Shown piece after piece: positions 7,273 through 14,398 of a stretch of 17,555 nt of DNA (its first letter is position 1; each line of letters opens with the position of its first letter). The translations under genes and the position numbers were made by a program. The notes beneath the pieces were generated by a model. It made no database searches. It saw nothing but the letters and a program-made list of their open reading frames with translations, and was not told the DNA's origin. Origin of the DNA: Palsa-459 sp035937595 (GTDB lineage: Bacteria; Actinomycetota; Acidimicrobiia; Acidimicrobiales; RAAP-2); contig DASZHS010000026.1 of the NCBI GenBank assembly GCA_035937595.1, positions 1 through 17,555 of the forward strand, written 5' to 3'.

Positions 7273-8784
7273 TTACGTCGCTGCGGTGCGGTCGTCCTCC
7301 GTCGCGATCACGCGGCGCGCGGCACGCGCCTCGTCGAGCCGTCGCACGGGCGTCGTGAGGGGCGCCTCGTGGGCGCGCTCGGGGTCAGCGGTCGCCTCCT
7401 CGGCGATGCGCTCGAACGCCTCGGCGAGCGCGACGAGCGTCTGTGGGCTCTCGGTCTCGGTCGGCTCGACCATGAGCGCCTCGTCGACGACGAGCGGGAA
7501 GTACACGGTCGGGGCGTGGAACCCCTCCTCCAAGAGCCGCTTGGCGACGTCGAGGGCGCGCACGCCGCTCGCGCGCTTGAGCGCCGTCGCCGTGAGCACG
7601 ACCTCGTGCATGCAGGGCCGGTCGAAGGCGGGCGCGTACGTCGGTGCCAGGCGCACGCGGAGCCAGTTCGCGTTGAGCACGGCGCGCTCGGCGACGCGGC
7701 GCAGCCCGTCTCGCCCATGAAGCCGCAGATACGCGTGCGCGCGGGCGAGCACCAACGCGTTGCCGTGCCAGCTGTGGAGGCGGCCGATCGAGCGCGGCGG
7801 TGTCGTCCAGCCCACGCCCCCGTCCTCGGTCCGGGTGGGGCGCGGGCCCGGGAGGAACTCGACGAGGCGCTCCGCCACCGCGACCGGACCCGCCCCCGGC
7901 CCGCCCCCGCCGTGCGGGGTCGCGAACGTCTTGTGCAGGTTGAGGTGCACGATGTCGAAGCCCATGTCGCCGGGTCGCACGACGCCGACGATGGCGTTCA
8001 GGTTGGCCCCGTCGTAGTACAGGAGCCCGCCGACCTCGTGGACCGCCGCGGCGATCTCTTCGATCTCCTCTTCGAACAGCCCGAGCGTGTTCGGGTTGGT
8101 GAGCATGATGCCCGCGACGTCGTGGTCGAGCACCTGGCGCAGCGCGTCCACGTCGACGAGCCCGCGGCCGTCGGAGGGCACGGTGACGACCTCGTAGCCG
8201 CCGAGGGTCACCGACGCGGGGTTCGTCCCGTGCGCCGAGTCCGGGATGACCACCTTGGTGCGGCGCTCGCCGTGCGCGTCGTGGAACGCCCGCATGAGGA
8301 GGAGCCCGGTGAGCTCGCCCGCCGCGCCGGCGGCGGGCTGGAGGGTCGCGGCGTGCATGCCGGTGACCTCGCACAGCTCGCGCTCGAGCTCGCAGAGCAG
8401 CTCGAGCCAGCCCTGGCTGAGCGGCGCGGGCGTCGCGGGGTGGACGTCGGCGAGCCCGGGCATCGCGGCGATCTCGTCGAAGGCCTTCGGGTTGTACTTC
8501 ATCGTGCAGGACCCGAGCGGGTACGCGCCGAGGTCCACGGAGAACTGCCGGTGCGAGAGCCGCGTGACGTGCCCGACCAGGTCGCGCTCGGACACCTCGG
8601 GGAGCGCCACGGGCTCGGTGCGCAAGAGCCCGGGGTCGACGAGCTCGTCGAGCGGCGTCGCGGGCACCCCGGTCGTGCGCAGCTGGCAGGCCGAGCGGCC
8701 CGGGACGGACAGCTCGAAGATGGTCGGCTCGGCGTCGCGACCGAGCAGCGGGGCGGAGCGGGCCCGCCCGCCGGGGGCGCTCAT
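7273..8784 (-). CDS. gcvPB: Glycine dehydrogenase (decarboxylating) subunit 2
   Basis: The C-terminal half of the split P-protein of the glycine cleavage system, 503 residues, a pyridoxal-phosphate enzyme. With GcvPA it decarboxylates glycine and passes the aminomethyl group to the lipoyl arm of H-protein in the cytoplasm. Visible signatures are GSCTMKYNPK (91-100), DSAHGTNPAS (182-191), TNPNTLG (229-235), DGANLNAI (258-265) and the PLP-binding segment HLNLHKTFATPHGGGGPG (280-297), with the Schiff-base lysine at K285. The ATG at 8784 overlaps the gcvPA stop as ATGA, which gives translational coupling and equal stoichiometry. The open frame extends far upstream in this frame, but that part is a shadow of gcvPA and gcvT. 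Certain as a family. Confidence 0.97.
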   Translation of the reverse strand: MSAPGGRARSAPLLGRDAEPTIFELSVPGRSACQLRTTGVPATPLDELVDPGLLRTEPVALPEVSERDLVGHVTRLSHRQFSVDLGAYPLGSCTMKYNPKAFDEIAAMPGLADVHPATPAPLSQGWLELLCELERELCEVTGMHAATLQPAAGAAGELTGLLLMRAFHDAHGERRTKVVIPDSAHGTNPASVTLGGYEVVTVPSDGRGLVDVDALRQVLDHDVAGIMLTNPNTLGLFEEEIEEIAAAVHEVGGLLYYDGANLNAIVGVVRPGDMGFDIVHLNLHKTFATPHGGGGPGAGPVAVAERLVEFLPGPRPTRTEDGGVGWTTPPRSIGRLHSWHGNALVLARAHAYLRLHGRDGLRRVAERAVLNANWLRVRLAPTYAPAFDRPCMHEVVLTATALKRASGVRALDVAKRLLEEGFHAPTVYFPLVVDEALMVEPTETESPQTLVALAEAFERIAEEATADPERAHEAPLTTPVRRLDEARAARRVIATEDDRTAAT

Positions 8785-10151
8785 CGAGCCGCCTTGGCGA
8801 ACGCCGCCGCGAACCCGTCGATCTCGGCCTTCGTGCGCCGCTCGGTGACCGCGACCACGACCGTGCGGTCGCGCACCTCGGGCGGGAGCGAGCGGTCCTC
8901 GTCGGCCATGAGCGCGGCGGCGGCGACGCCGCCCAGGAACCCCTCGTCGGCGAGCCGGGCGAGCACGACCTCGGCGGGGGCCGTCGTCGTCACGGCGAAC
9001 TCGCGGAGGAACGGGGCGGACGCGGTCACGGTGACGCCGTGGGCGGTGCGGAGCTGGTCGAGGCAGTAGTGCGCGCCCTGGGCGCTGCGCGTCGCGACCT
9101 CGCGGAGCCCCTCGGGCCCGAGCCAGCTGAGCTGGATCGCCGCGGTCACCGCCATGAGCGTCTGGTTGGTGCAGACGTTCGACGTCGCCTTCTCGCGGCG
9201 GATGTCCTGCTCTCTGGCGCGCAGCGTCGTCACGTACCCGCGGGTGCCGGCCACGTCGACGGTCTCGCCCACGAGCCGGCCCGGGAGCCGGCGCACCTGC
9301 TCGCGGGCGCAGGCGAAGAGCCCGAGGTAGGGCCCGCCGAACGAGAGACGGGTGCCGAGCGCCTGGCCCTCGCCGACGACGACGTCGGCGCCGAGGGACC
9401 CCGGCGCGCGCAGCACCCCCGCGGCGATCGGGTCGGCGGCGACGACGAGGAGGGCGCCGTCGACGTCCGCGCGGCGCCGTGCGGCCGCCAGGTCCTCGAG
9501 GCAGCCGAGCCAGTTGGGCTGGGCGACCACGACCGCACCGACGGGCGCGCCCTGCGGTGCGCTCGCCCACGCCGTTCGCCCGTCGTCGAGGGGCACCTCT
9601 TCGAGGGCGTGGCCGGTGCCGCGCGCGAGCGTGGCGGCGACCGCGCGCCAGTGCGGGTGGACCCCCGCGGAGAGCAGCACCCGCGGGCGCCCCGTCGCCG
9701 CGGTGGCCAGGTTGAGACCCTCGACGAGCGCCGTCGCGCCGTCGTAGAGCGAGGCGTTGGCGACCGGCAGCCCCGCGAGGCGCGCGACCATCGTCTGGTA
9801 CTCGAAGACCGCCTGCAGCACCCCCTGGGCGACCTCGGCCTGGTAGGGCGTGTAGGCCGTCACGAACTCGGAGCGGCCGGCGAGGGCGCGCACGACGGCG
9901 GGCACCTCGTGGTCGTAGGCGCCCGCGCCGGCGAAGCAGACGAGATCGCGGCCGATCGGGCGGTTCTGCGCGCCGAGCGCCTCGAGCTCGCCCACGACGT
10001 CGGGCTCCGAGCGCCCGGCGTCGAGGGCGAGCCCGCCCGCGAGCCGCAGGGCGGCGGGCACGACGGAGAACAGCTCGTCGAGCCCGCCCAGCCCGAGGAA
10101 CCCGAGCATCTCGGCGACCTCTGCGTCGGTGTGGGGCAGGTAGTCGGCCAC
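8781..10151 (-). CDS. gcvPA: Glycine dehydrogenase (decarboxylating) subunit 1
   Basis: The N-terminal half of the split P-protein, 456 residues, normal length for GcvPA. It forms the other half of the alpha2beta2 glycine decarboxylase with GcvPB. Diagnostic segments are the N-terminal YLPHTDAEVAEML, FAGAGAYDHEVPAVV, the highly conserved TAYTPYQAEVAQG, NASLYDGATA, a QPNWLGCLED stretch, and REKATSNVCTNQTLMA near the end. The GTG start at 10151 shares one base with the gcvT stop (TAGTG), so gcvT, gcvPA and gcvPB are coupled end to end. The split arrangement is usual in Firmicutes, Thermus and deep actinobacteria but not in Streptomyces or Mycobacterium. Confidence 0.97.
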   Translation of the reverse strand: MADYLPHTDAEVAEMLGFLGLGGLDELFSVVPAALRLAGGLALDAGRSEPDVVGELEALGAQNRPIGRDLVCFAGAGAYDHEVPAVVRALAGRSEFVTAYTPYQAEVAQGVLQAVFEYQTMVARLAGLPVANASLYDGATALVEGLNLATAATGRPRVLLSAGVHPHWRAVAATLARGTGHALEEVPLDDGRTAWASAPQGAPVGAVVVAQPNWLGCLEDLAAARRRADVDGALLVVAADPIAAGVLRAPGSLGADVVVGEGQALGTRLSFGGPYLGLFACAREQVRRLPGRLVGETVDVAGTRGYVTTLRAREQDIRREKATSNVCTNQTLMAVTAAIQLSWLGPEGLREVATRSAQGAHYCLDQLRTAHGVTVTASAPFLREFAVTTTAPAEVVLARLADEGFLGGVAAAALMADEDRSLPPEVRDRTVVVAVTERRTKAEIDGFAAAFAKAAR

Positions 10152-11218
10152 TAGGGGTGCTTCTCCACGAACGGGAGCGCCACGCAGCGCGCCGCGAGCC
10201 GCCGCCCTCGCACCTCGAGCTCGACGGCGTCGCCCGGTTCGGGGGCCATGGCCGACGCGACGAGCGCGAGGGCGATGCCACGCCCGAGGACCGGCGAGAA
10301 GTTGCCGGACGTGACGGTGCCCAGCACCCGGTCGCCGTCGACGACCCCCGCGCCGTCGCGCGGCGGCTGGCGCGTCTCGGTGACGAAGCCGCGCAGGCAT
10401 CGCGGCGGTCCGGACCCTCGCTGCGCCTCGAGCGCGGCCTTCCCGGGGAAGGCCGGCTTCTTCCACCCGACGACCCAGGCCAGCCCCGCCTCGAGCGGGG
10501 TGATCGACGGCGAGAGCTCGTGGCCGTGGAGGGGCAGCGCGGCCTCGAGGCGCAGGGTGTCGCGCGCGCCGAGGCCGGCCGGCGTGACCCCGGCCGCGAG
10601 GAGGGCGGCGAACACCTCGGCGGCGTCGGCGTTGTCGACGGCGATCTCGACGCCGTCTTCCCCCGTGTACCCCGTGCCCGCCACCACGGCGGGGCGACCG
10701 GCCACCGTCGCGGCCGCGACGCGGTTCCGGCCAACCGCCGCCGCCTCGGCGCCGAGGGGTGCCACCCGCTCGCGCGCCCTCGGGCCCTGGACGGCGAGCA
10801 CGCTGCGCGAGGCCGTCACGTCGGCACCCCCGATCGCGGCGAGCACGCGCGAGGTGTTGGAGGCGTTCGGCATCACGTCGAAGCGCGCCGCGTCCACCCA
10901 CCACACGATGAGGTCGTCGAGCACGCCGCCGCCGTCGTTGAGGAGCTGGGTGTACTGCGCGCGGCCGGGGGCCACCTTGGACAGGTCGTTGCACAGCGCG
11001 GCCTGGAGGTCCTCGAGGGCGCCCGGACCCTCGACGCGGACGGTGCCGAGGTGGCTCACGTCGAAGACCACGGCGTCGGTGCGGCAGCACAGGTGCTCGG
11101 CCACGGTCCCCGTCGGGTAGGCGAGCGGCATCTCGAACCCCCCGAAGGCGACGAGCTTGGCGCCGAGCGCCGCGTGGGCGTCGTGCAGCGCGGTGCGGCG
11201 CAGCGCGGTGGTCACCAC
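10151..11218 (-). CDS. gcvT: Glycine cleavage system aminomethyltransferase (T-protein)
   Basis: A 355-residue T-protein. It takes the aminomethyl group from H-protein and, with tetrahydrofolate, forms 5,10-methylene-THF and ammonia. Family motifs in order are FGGFEMPLAY (25-34), FDVSHLG (52-58), a YTQLLNDGGGVLDDLIV core (89-105) carrying the conserved Asp pair D101/D102, GTGYTGEDG, LGARDTLRLEA, and the C-terminal GTVTSGNFSPVLGRGIA. Two GTG codons stand in tandem at 11218 and 11215. I take 11218 because TAACCT, a -10-like box, ends exactly 6 nt upstream, which predicts a leaderless mRNA starting on that codon; no Shine-Dalgarno site is present. The gene begins 9 nt after the preceding stop. 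No glycine riboswitch can be seen, because there is no leader to hold one. Confidence 0.95.
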   Translation of the reverse strand: MVTTALRRTALHDAHAALGAKLVAFGGFEMPLAYPTGTVAEHLCCRTDAVVFDVSHLGTVRVEGPGALEDLQAALCNDLSKVAPGRAQYTQLLNDGGGVLDDLIVWWVDAARFDVMPNASNTSRVLAAIGGADVTASRSVLAVQGPRARERVAPLGAEAAAVGRNRVAAATVAGRPAVVAGTGYTGEDGVEIAVDNADAAEVFAALLAAGVTPAGLGARDTLRLEAALPLHGHELSPSITPLEAGLAWVVGWKKPAFPGKAALEAQRGSGPPRCLRGFVTETRQPPRDGAGVVDGDRVLGTVTSGNFSPVLGRGIALALVASAMAPEPGDAVELEVRGRRLAARCVALPFVEKHP

Positions 11219-11224
11219 GACGGC

Positions 11225-11230
11225 AGGTTA
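11225..11230 (-). promoter_or_regulatory. -10 box TAACCT for a leaderless gcvT transcript
   Basis: TAACCT on the minus strand starts with the TAA stop codon of the upstream small gene and ends 6 nt before the gcvT GTG at 11218. It has the same TANNNT-N6-GTG geometry as thiD, merR and the gene at 13823. No -35 element is recognisable. It would let gcvT-gcvPA-gcvPB be transcribed separately from merR. Confidence 0.5.
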
Positions 11231-11622
11231 GGCGGCAGCAGAGAGCAGCCCCTCGAGCCCGTGCCGCTCGAGGAGGGACGCGAGGTCGCGCTGGTAGACG
11301 ATGGCGACGTCGAGCTCGGGGTACAGCTCGCGCATCCGGCGGACCTTCGCGTTCTTGCGGGTCACGAGCCGCTGGTCGGCCACCGTCAGCTCGACGAGGA
11401 GGGAGAAGGCGGGCAGGTAGAAGTCCGGGCGGAACGCCTTGGTCGGGCGCCCCCCGTCGTCCCACGCGAGCGGGAACTCGAACGGCTCGTAGCGCCACGC
11501 GACGCCGTAGACGTCGAGCAGCGTCGCGAGGACGCGCTCGGAGGGGTGCGCGAAGGCCACCCGCGCGGCGCGGAACGCGCTCGGGTGGTGCGCCCGTTCA
11601 CCGGCGCGGTCCTCCCCGGACG

Positions 11623-11626
<4 letters not shown>
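11228..11626 (-). CDS. Small protein with possible PD-(D/E)XK nuclease-like core
   Basis: A 132-residue cytosolic protein with no signal peptide or membrane segment. From about residue 28 it reads like a restriction-endonuclease-fold core: an N-terminal helix with Glu31 (HPSERVLATLL), the strand YGVAWRYEPFEF (40-51), then FRPDFYLP (65-72) with Asp68, LLVELT (76-81) with Glu79, a TRKNAKVRR helix (89-97) with Lys91 and Lys94, and a strand AIVYQRD (108-114). The usual E-x-K is E-L-T here, so a catalytic lysine would have to come from the following helix, or the protein is a non-catalytic member. GTG at 11626 overlaps the merR stop as GTGA, so it is translationally coupled to the regulator. I do not recognise a named family with certainty; the nuclease-fold reading is inference from spacing and residues. 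Confidence 0.6.
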
Positions 11627-12108
<482 letters not shown>

Positions 12109-12114
12109 GACGTC

Positions 12115-12120
12115 ACTCTA
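12115..12120 (-). promoter_or_regulatory. -10 box TAGAGT for merR
   Basis: TAGAGT on the minus strand ends 6 nt before GTG 12108, so the predicted transcription start falls on or next to that codon. It lies in the 45-bp gap after thiG, in one of the few AT-richer patches of the window (12138-12155, with TTCGAA at 12145-12150). Confidence 0.5.
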
Positions 12121-12153
12121 CCGAGCGGGACGACACTCGTGTAGTTCGAATTC

Positions 12154-12933
12154 TCAGGGGTTCGTCAGGTCCGGGAGACCGACGGCGGCGCTCGAGGCCT
12201 CCGCCCAGCTGCGCAGGGGGATCCGCCCGGCCTCCCGGGCGAGCGCCCCCGCCTCGACGGCGAGGCGGACGGCCCGGGCCATCCGGGCGGGCTCGAGGGC
12301 CCGGTTGATCCCAGAGGCGCACAGCACCCCGTCGCAGCCGAGCTCCATCGCCAAGGCGGCGTCCGAGGCCGTGCCGATGCCGGCGTCGAGCAGCACCGGG
12401 ACCTCCGAGGCGTCGGCGATCATCGCGATCGCGTGGGGGTTGCGGATGCCGAGCCCCGAGCCGATCGGCGAGCCGAGCGGCATGACCGTCGCGCACCCCG
12501 CCTGGGCCAGCCGGCGGCAGGCGACGGGGTCGTCGGGCGCGTAGGCCCACACGCAGAACCCCTCGTCGACGAGCGTCGTCGCGGCGCGCACCGTCTCGAT
12601 GGCGTCCGGCAGGAGGGTCCGGTCGTCGCCGATGACCTCGAGCTTGACCCAGGTCGTCTCGAACGCCTCGCGGGCGAGCCGCGCGAGCGCGACCGCCTCG
12701 GCGGCGGTCCGGCACCCGGCCGTGTTCGGGAGCACCCGGATCTCCAGCTCGGCGAGCAGCGCGTAGACCGAGCCGTCGGTGGACGGGTCCACGCGACGCA
12801 GCGCCACGGTCGCGACCTCCGTGCCCGACGCGACGAGCGCCGCACGGAGCTGGTGGAGCGAGGTCATCGCGCCCGTGCCGAGCACGAGGCGGCTCTGCAG
12901 CTCGACGCCGTCGACGACGAGGTGGTCCTGCAC
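12154..12933 (-). CDS. thiG: Thiazole synthase
   Basis: A 259-residue ThiG, a TIM-barrel enzyme that condenses 1-deoxy-xylulose 5-phosphate, dehydroglycine and the ThiS thiocarboxylate into the thiazole phosphate of thiamine. Hallmarks are SRLVLGTGA (14-22), a VATVALRRVD segment (40-49), VLPNTAGC (67-74), the Schiff-base lysine K97 in WVKLEVIGDD (95-104), PLGSPIGSGLGIRNP and LLDAGIGTASDAALAMELG. The GTG at 12933 is preferred over GTG 12936 because it gives normal ThiG length and stands 7 nt after the TACGCT box. Upstream in-frame sequence is a shadow of thiD. It is divergent from thiD. The sulfur carrier ThiS and the oxidase ThiO or ThiH are not in the window and must be encoded elsewhere. 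Confidence 0.96.
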   Translation of the reverse strand: MQDHLVVDGVELQSRLVLGTGAMTSLHQLRAALVASGTEVATVALRRVDPSTDGSVYALLAELEIRVLPNTAGCRTAAEAVALARLAREAFETTWVKLEVIGDDRTLLPDAIETVRAATTLVDEGFCVWAYAPDDPVACRRLAQAGCATVMPLGSPIGSGLGIRNPHAIAMIADASEVPVLLDAGIGTASDAALAMELGCDGVLCASGINRALEPARMARAVRLAVEAGALAREAGRIPLRSWAEASSAAVGLPDLTNP

Positions 12934-12940
12934 CACGTCC

Positions 12941-12946
12941 AGCGTA
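12941..12946 (-). promoter_or_regulatory. -10 box TACGCT for a leaderless thiG transcript
   Basis: TACGCT on the minus strand lies 7 nt before GTG 12933. With the thiD box on the other strand, it fills the 52-bp divergent gap. There is no room or sign for a thiamine-pyrophosphate riboswitch on either side. Confidence 0.5.
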
Positions 12947-12973
12947 CCGATCGGGCGCGCACGCACCGCTCGG

Positions 12974-12979
12974 TAGGGT
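12974..12979 (+). promoter_or_regulatory. -10 box TAGGGT for a leaderless thiD transcript
   Basis: TAGGGT ends 6 nt before the thiD GTG at 12986, and there is no Shine-Dalgarno site between them. This is the standard actinobacterial leaderless layout. A -35 hexamer is not evident. Confidence 0.6.
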
Positions 12980-12985
12980 CGCCGC

Positions 12986-13813
12986 GTGACCCCGCGCGTC
13001 GTGCTCACGATCGCGGGGTCGGACTCGAGCGGCGGCGCGGGGCTCGAGGCGGACCTCCGCACCTTCGCCGCGCTCGGCGTGCACGGCGCCGTCGCGGTCA
13101 GCGCCGTCACGGCGCAGAACACCGTCGGGGTCACCGCCGTCCTTGCCGTCGAGCCCGAGATGGTGCGTGCCCAGGTCGCCGCCGTCGTCCAGGACCTCGA
13201 CGTCGCCGCCGTCAAGACCGGGATGCTCGCGCGCCCCGCCACGGTGCGCGAGGTCGCGCGCCTCGCGGCCGAGGGCGCGCTCCCCCACCTCGTGGTCGAT
13301 CCGGTGCTCGTCTCGTCGACCGGGCACCTCCTCATGGAGGAGGGCGGCGTCGACGCCTACCGCGACGCGCTGTTCGCCCACGCCGCGGTCGTCACCCCGA
13401 ACCTGCGCGAGGCGGGCGTGCTGCTCGGCGTCGACGTGGACGACCTGGGCACGCTCGAGGCCATGGCCGACGCGGCCGTCGCCCTCCTCGGGACGGGGGC
13501 TCGGTGCGTGGTCGTGAAGGGCGGGCACCTCCTCGGGGGCACCGCGACCGAGACGCGGGCCCCCGACGTGGTTGCGACCGCCGACGGCACGACCACGCTC
13601 GACGGCGCTCGCGTCACGACCCGCAACGACCACGGCACCGGCTGCTCGCTCGCCGCAGCGATCGCCGTCGGCCTCGCCGAGGGCCTGGCGCCGCTCGATG
13701 CGGTGCGCCGCGCCAAGGCGTTCGTCGCGACCGCGCTCGACGGGGCGTCCACCTGGTCGCTCGGCGAGGGCCACGGGCCGATCGACCACCTGGGGTGGGG
13801 GGCGGACTCCTAG
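12986..13813 (+). CDS. thiD: Hydroxymethylpyrimidine/phosphomethylpyrimidine kinase
   Basis: A 275-residue ribokinase-fold kinase that phosphorylates HMP and HMP-P to HMP-PP, the pyrimidine half of thiamine. Signatures are the N-terminal AGSDSSGGAGLEADLRTF (10-27), TAQNTVGV (42-49), KTGM (77-80), DPVLVSSTGHLL (105-116), TPNLREAGVLL (137-147), VVKGGHL (176-182) and the anion-hole and catalytic segment NDHGTGCSLAAA (214-225) with C220. It has no fused ThiE domain. It is divergent from thiG with a 52-bp gap, so both halves of thiamine biosynthesis are controlled from one intergenic spot. Its TAG stop supplies the first bases of the next gene's -10 box. Confidence 0.96.
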   Translation: MTPRVVLTIAGSDSSGGAGLEADLRTFAALGVHGAVAVSAVTAQNTVGVTAVLAVEPEMVRAQVAAVVQDLDVAAVKTGMLARPATVREVARLAAEGALPHLVVDPVLVSSTGHLLMEEGGVDAYRDALFAHAAVVTPNLREAGVLLGVDVDDLGTLEAMADAAVALLGTGARCVVVKGGHLLGGTATETRAPDVVATADGTTTLDGARVTTRNDHGTGCSLAAAIAVGLAEGLAPLDAVRRAKAFVATALDGASTWSLGEGHGPIDHLGWGADS

Positions 13814-13816
13814 GCT
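13811..13816 (+). promoter_or_regulatory. -10 box TAGGCT overlapping the thiD stop codon
   Basis: TAGGCT begins with the thiD TAG and ends 6 nt before GTG 13823. The spacing equals that of thiD, whose box is TAGGGT, so the next gene can be made from its own leaderless mRNA. Confidence 0.5.
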
Positions 13817-13822
13817 CGCACG

Positions 13823-14398
13823 GTGGTCCAGAGCGAGACGGCGGCGAGGCGGGCGCCGACGCCGCCCCCGGCGCGCACCGTCAGCATCGTGCCGGCCGCG
13901 GCCGTGCTCGGCATCGCCGTCCTCACCCTCGGCGTCTTCGGGCTCCTCAACGCGTTCGCCTCCTCGTCCACGACCTCGACGACCGCCCCGACGATCTACG
14001 GGGGGCTCGCGCTCGGCCGGACGACCGCCTTCGCCCCGTGGACGCGCAGCGGCGCGCTGCCCGCCGACGTCGCCTCGGCGCTCCTCGTGCCGGCCGGCGC
14101 CCGGGCGCTGGGCGCGGTCACGACGGGCGGCGGCGGCGCCGGCCAGTTCGACCGCGAGGACCGGTTCGTGGTCGCCGCGCCCCGGGCCAGGCTGCTGGGC
14201 TTCTACCGGTCCAACCTGATCGCGCGCGGCTGGGCCGTCATCTCGACGAGCGGCACCGCCACCGGCAGCGCCGAGGTGCTCTTCCAGAAGGCGGGCTCCG
14301 ACGGCGTCTACTGGGAGGCGGGCGTGACGGCGTCGGCGGCGACGCCGACGTCGGCCACCTACACGTTCCGGCTGTTCCAGGTCTCCGACTTCAGCTGA
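13823..14398 (+). CDS. Membrane-anchored hypothetical protein
   Basis: A 191-residue protein I do not recognise. A short Arg/Pro-rich cytosolic start (1-20) leads into one hydrophobic segment (about 21-45), then a Ser/Thr linker (47-56) and a globular outer part. The outer domain contains LLGFYRSNLIARGWAVI (124-140) and EVLFQKAGSDGVYWEAGV (151-168), a pattern like small extracytoplasmic domains in which a helix carrying FY..L...GW is followed by beta strands. There is no lipobox Cys and no catalytic motif. GTG 13823 is chosen because the segment before it is too short for any other start and because of the TAGGCT box. Its last 40 nt overlap the convergent glycosyltransferase gene. Probable topology is N-in with a single-pass anchor. 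Confidence 0.75.
   Translation: MVQSETAARRAPTPPPARTVSIVPAAAVLGIAVLTLGVFGLLNAFASSSTTSTTAPTIYGGLALGRTTAFAPWTRSGALPADVASALLVPAGARALGAVTTGGGGAGQFDREDRFVVAAPRARLLGFYRSNLIARGWAVISTSGTATGSAEVLFQKAGSDGVYWEAGVTASAATPTSATYTFRLFQVSDFS

Noticed and set aside
7273..10734. Apparent 1153-residue protein ending in GcvPB, as if a long N-terminal fusion
   Set aside because: Only the part from ATG 8784 matches GcvPB. The upstream part is an Arg-rich shadow of gcvPA and gcvT, and the ATGA overlap at 8781-8784 marks the true junction.
11219..11300. Glycine riboswitch upstream of gcvT
   Set aside because: gcvT starts 9 nt after a coding stop, with a -10 box inside that junction. No leader or aptamer-like sequence is present.
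8781..11498. Apparent 905-residue extension of GcvPA
   Set aside because: Sequence before GTG 10151 is the shadow of gcvT and the small coupled gene. GcvPA has its normal length from 10151.
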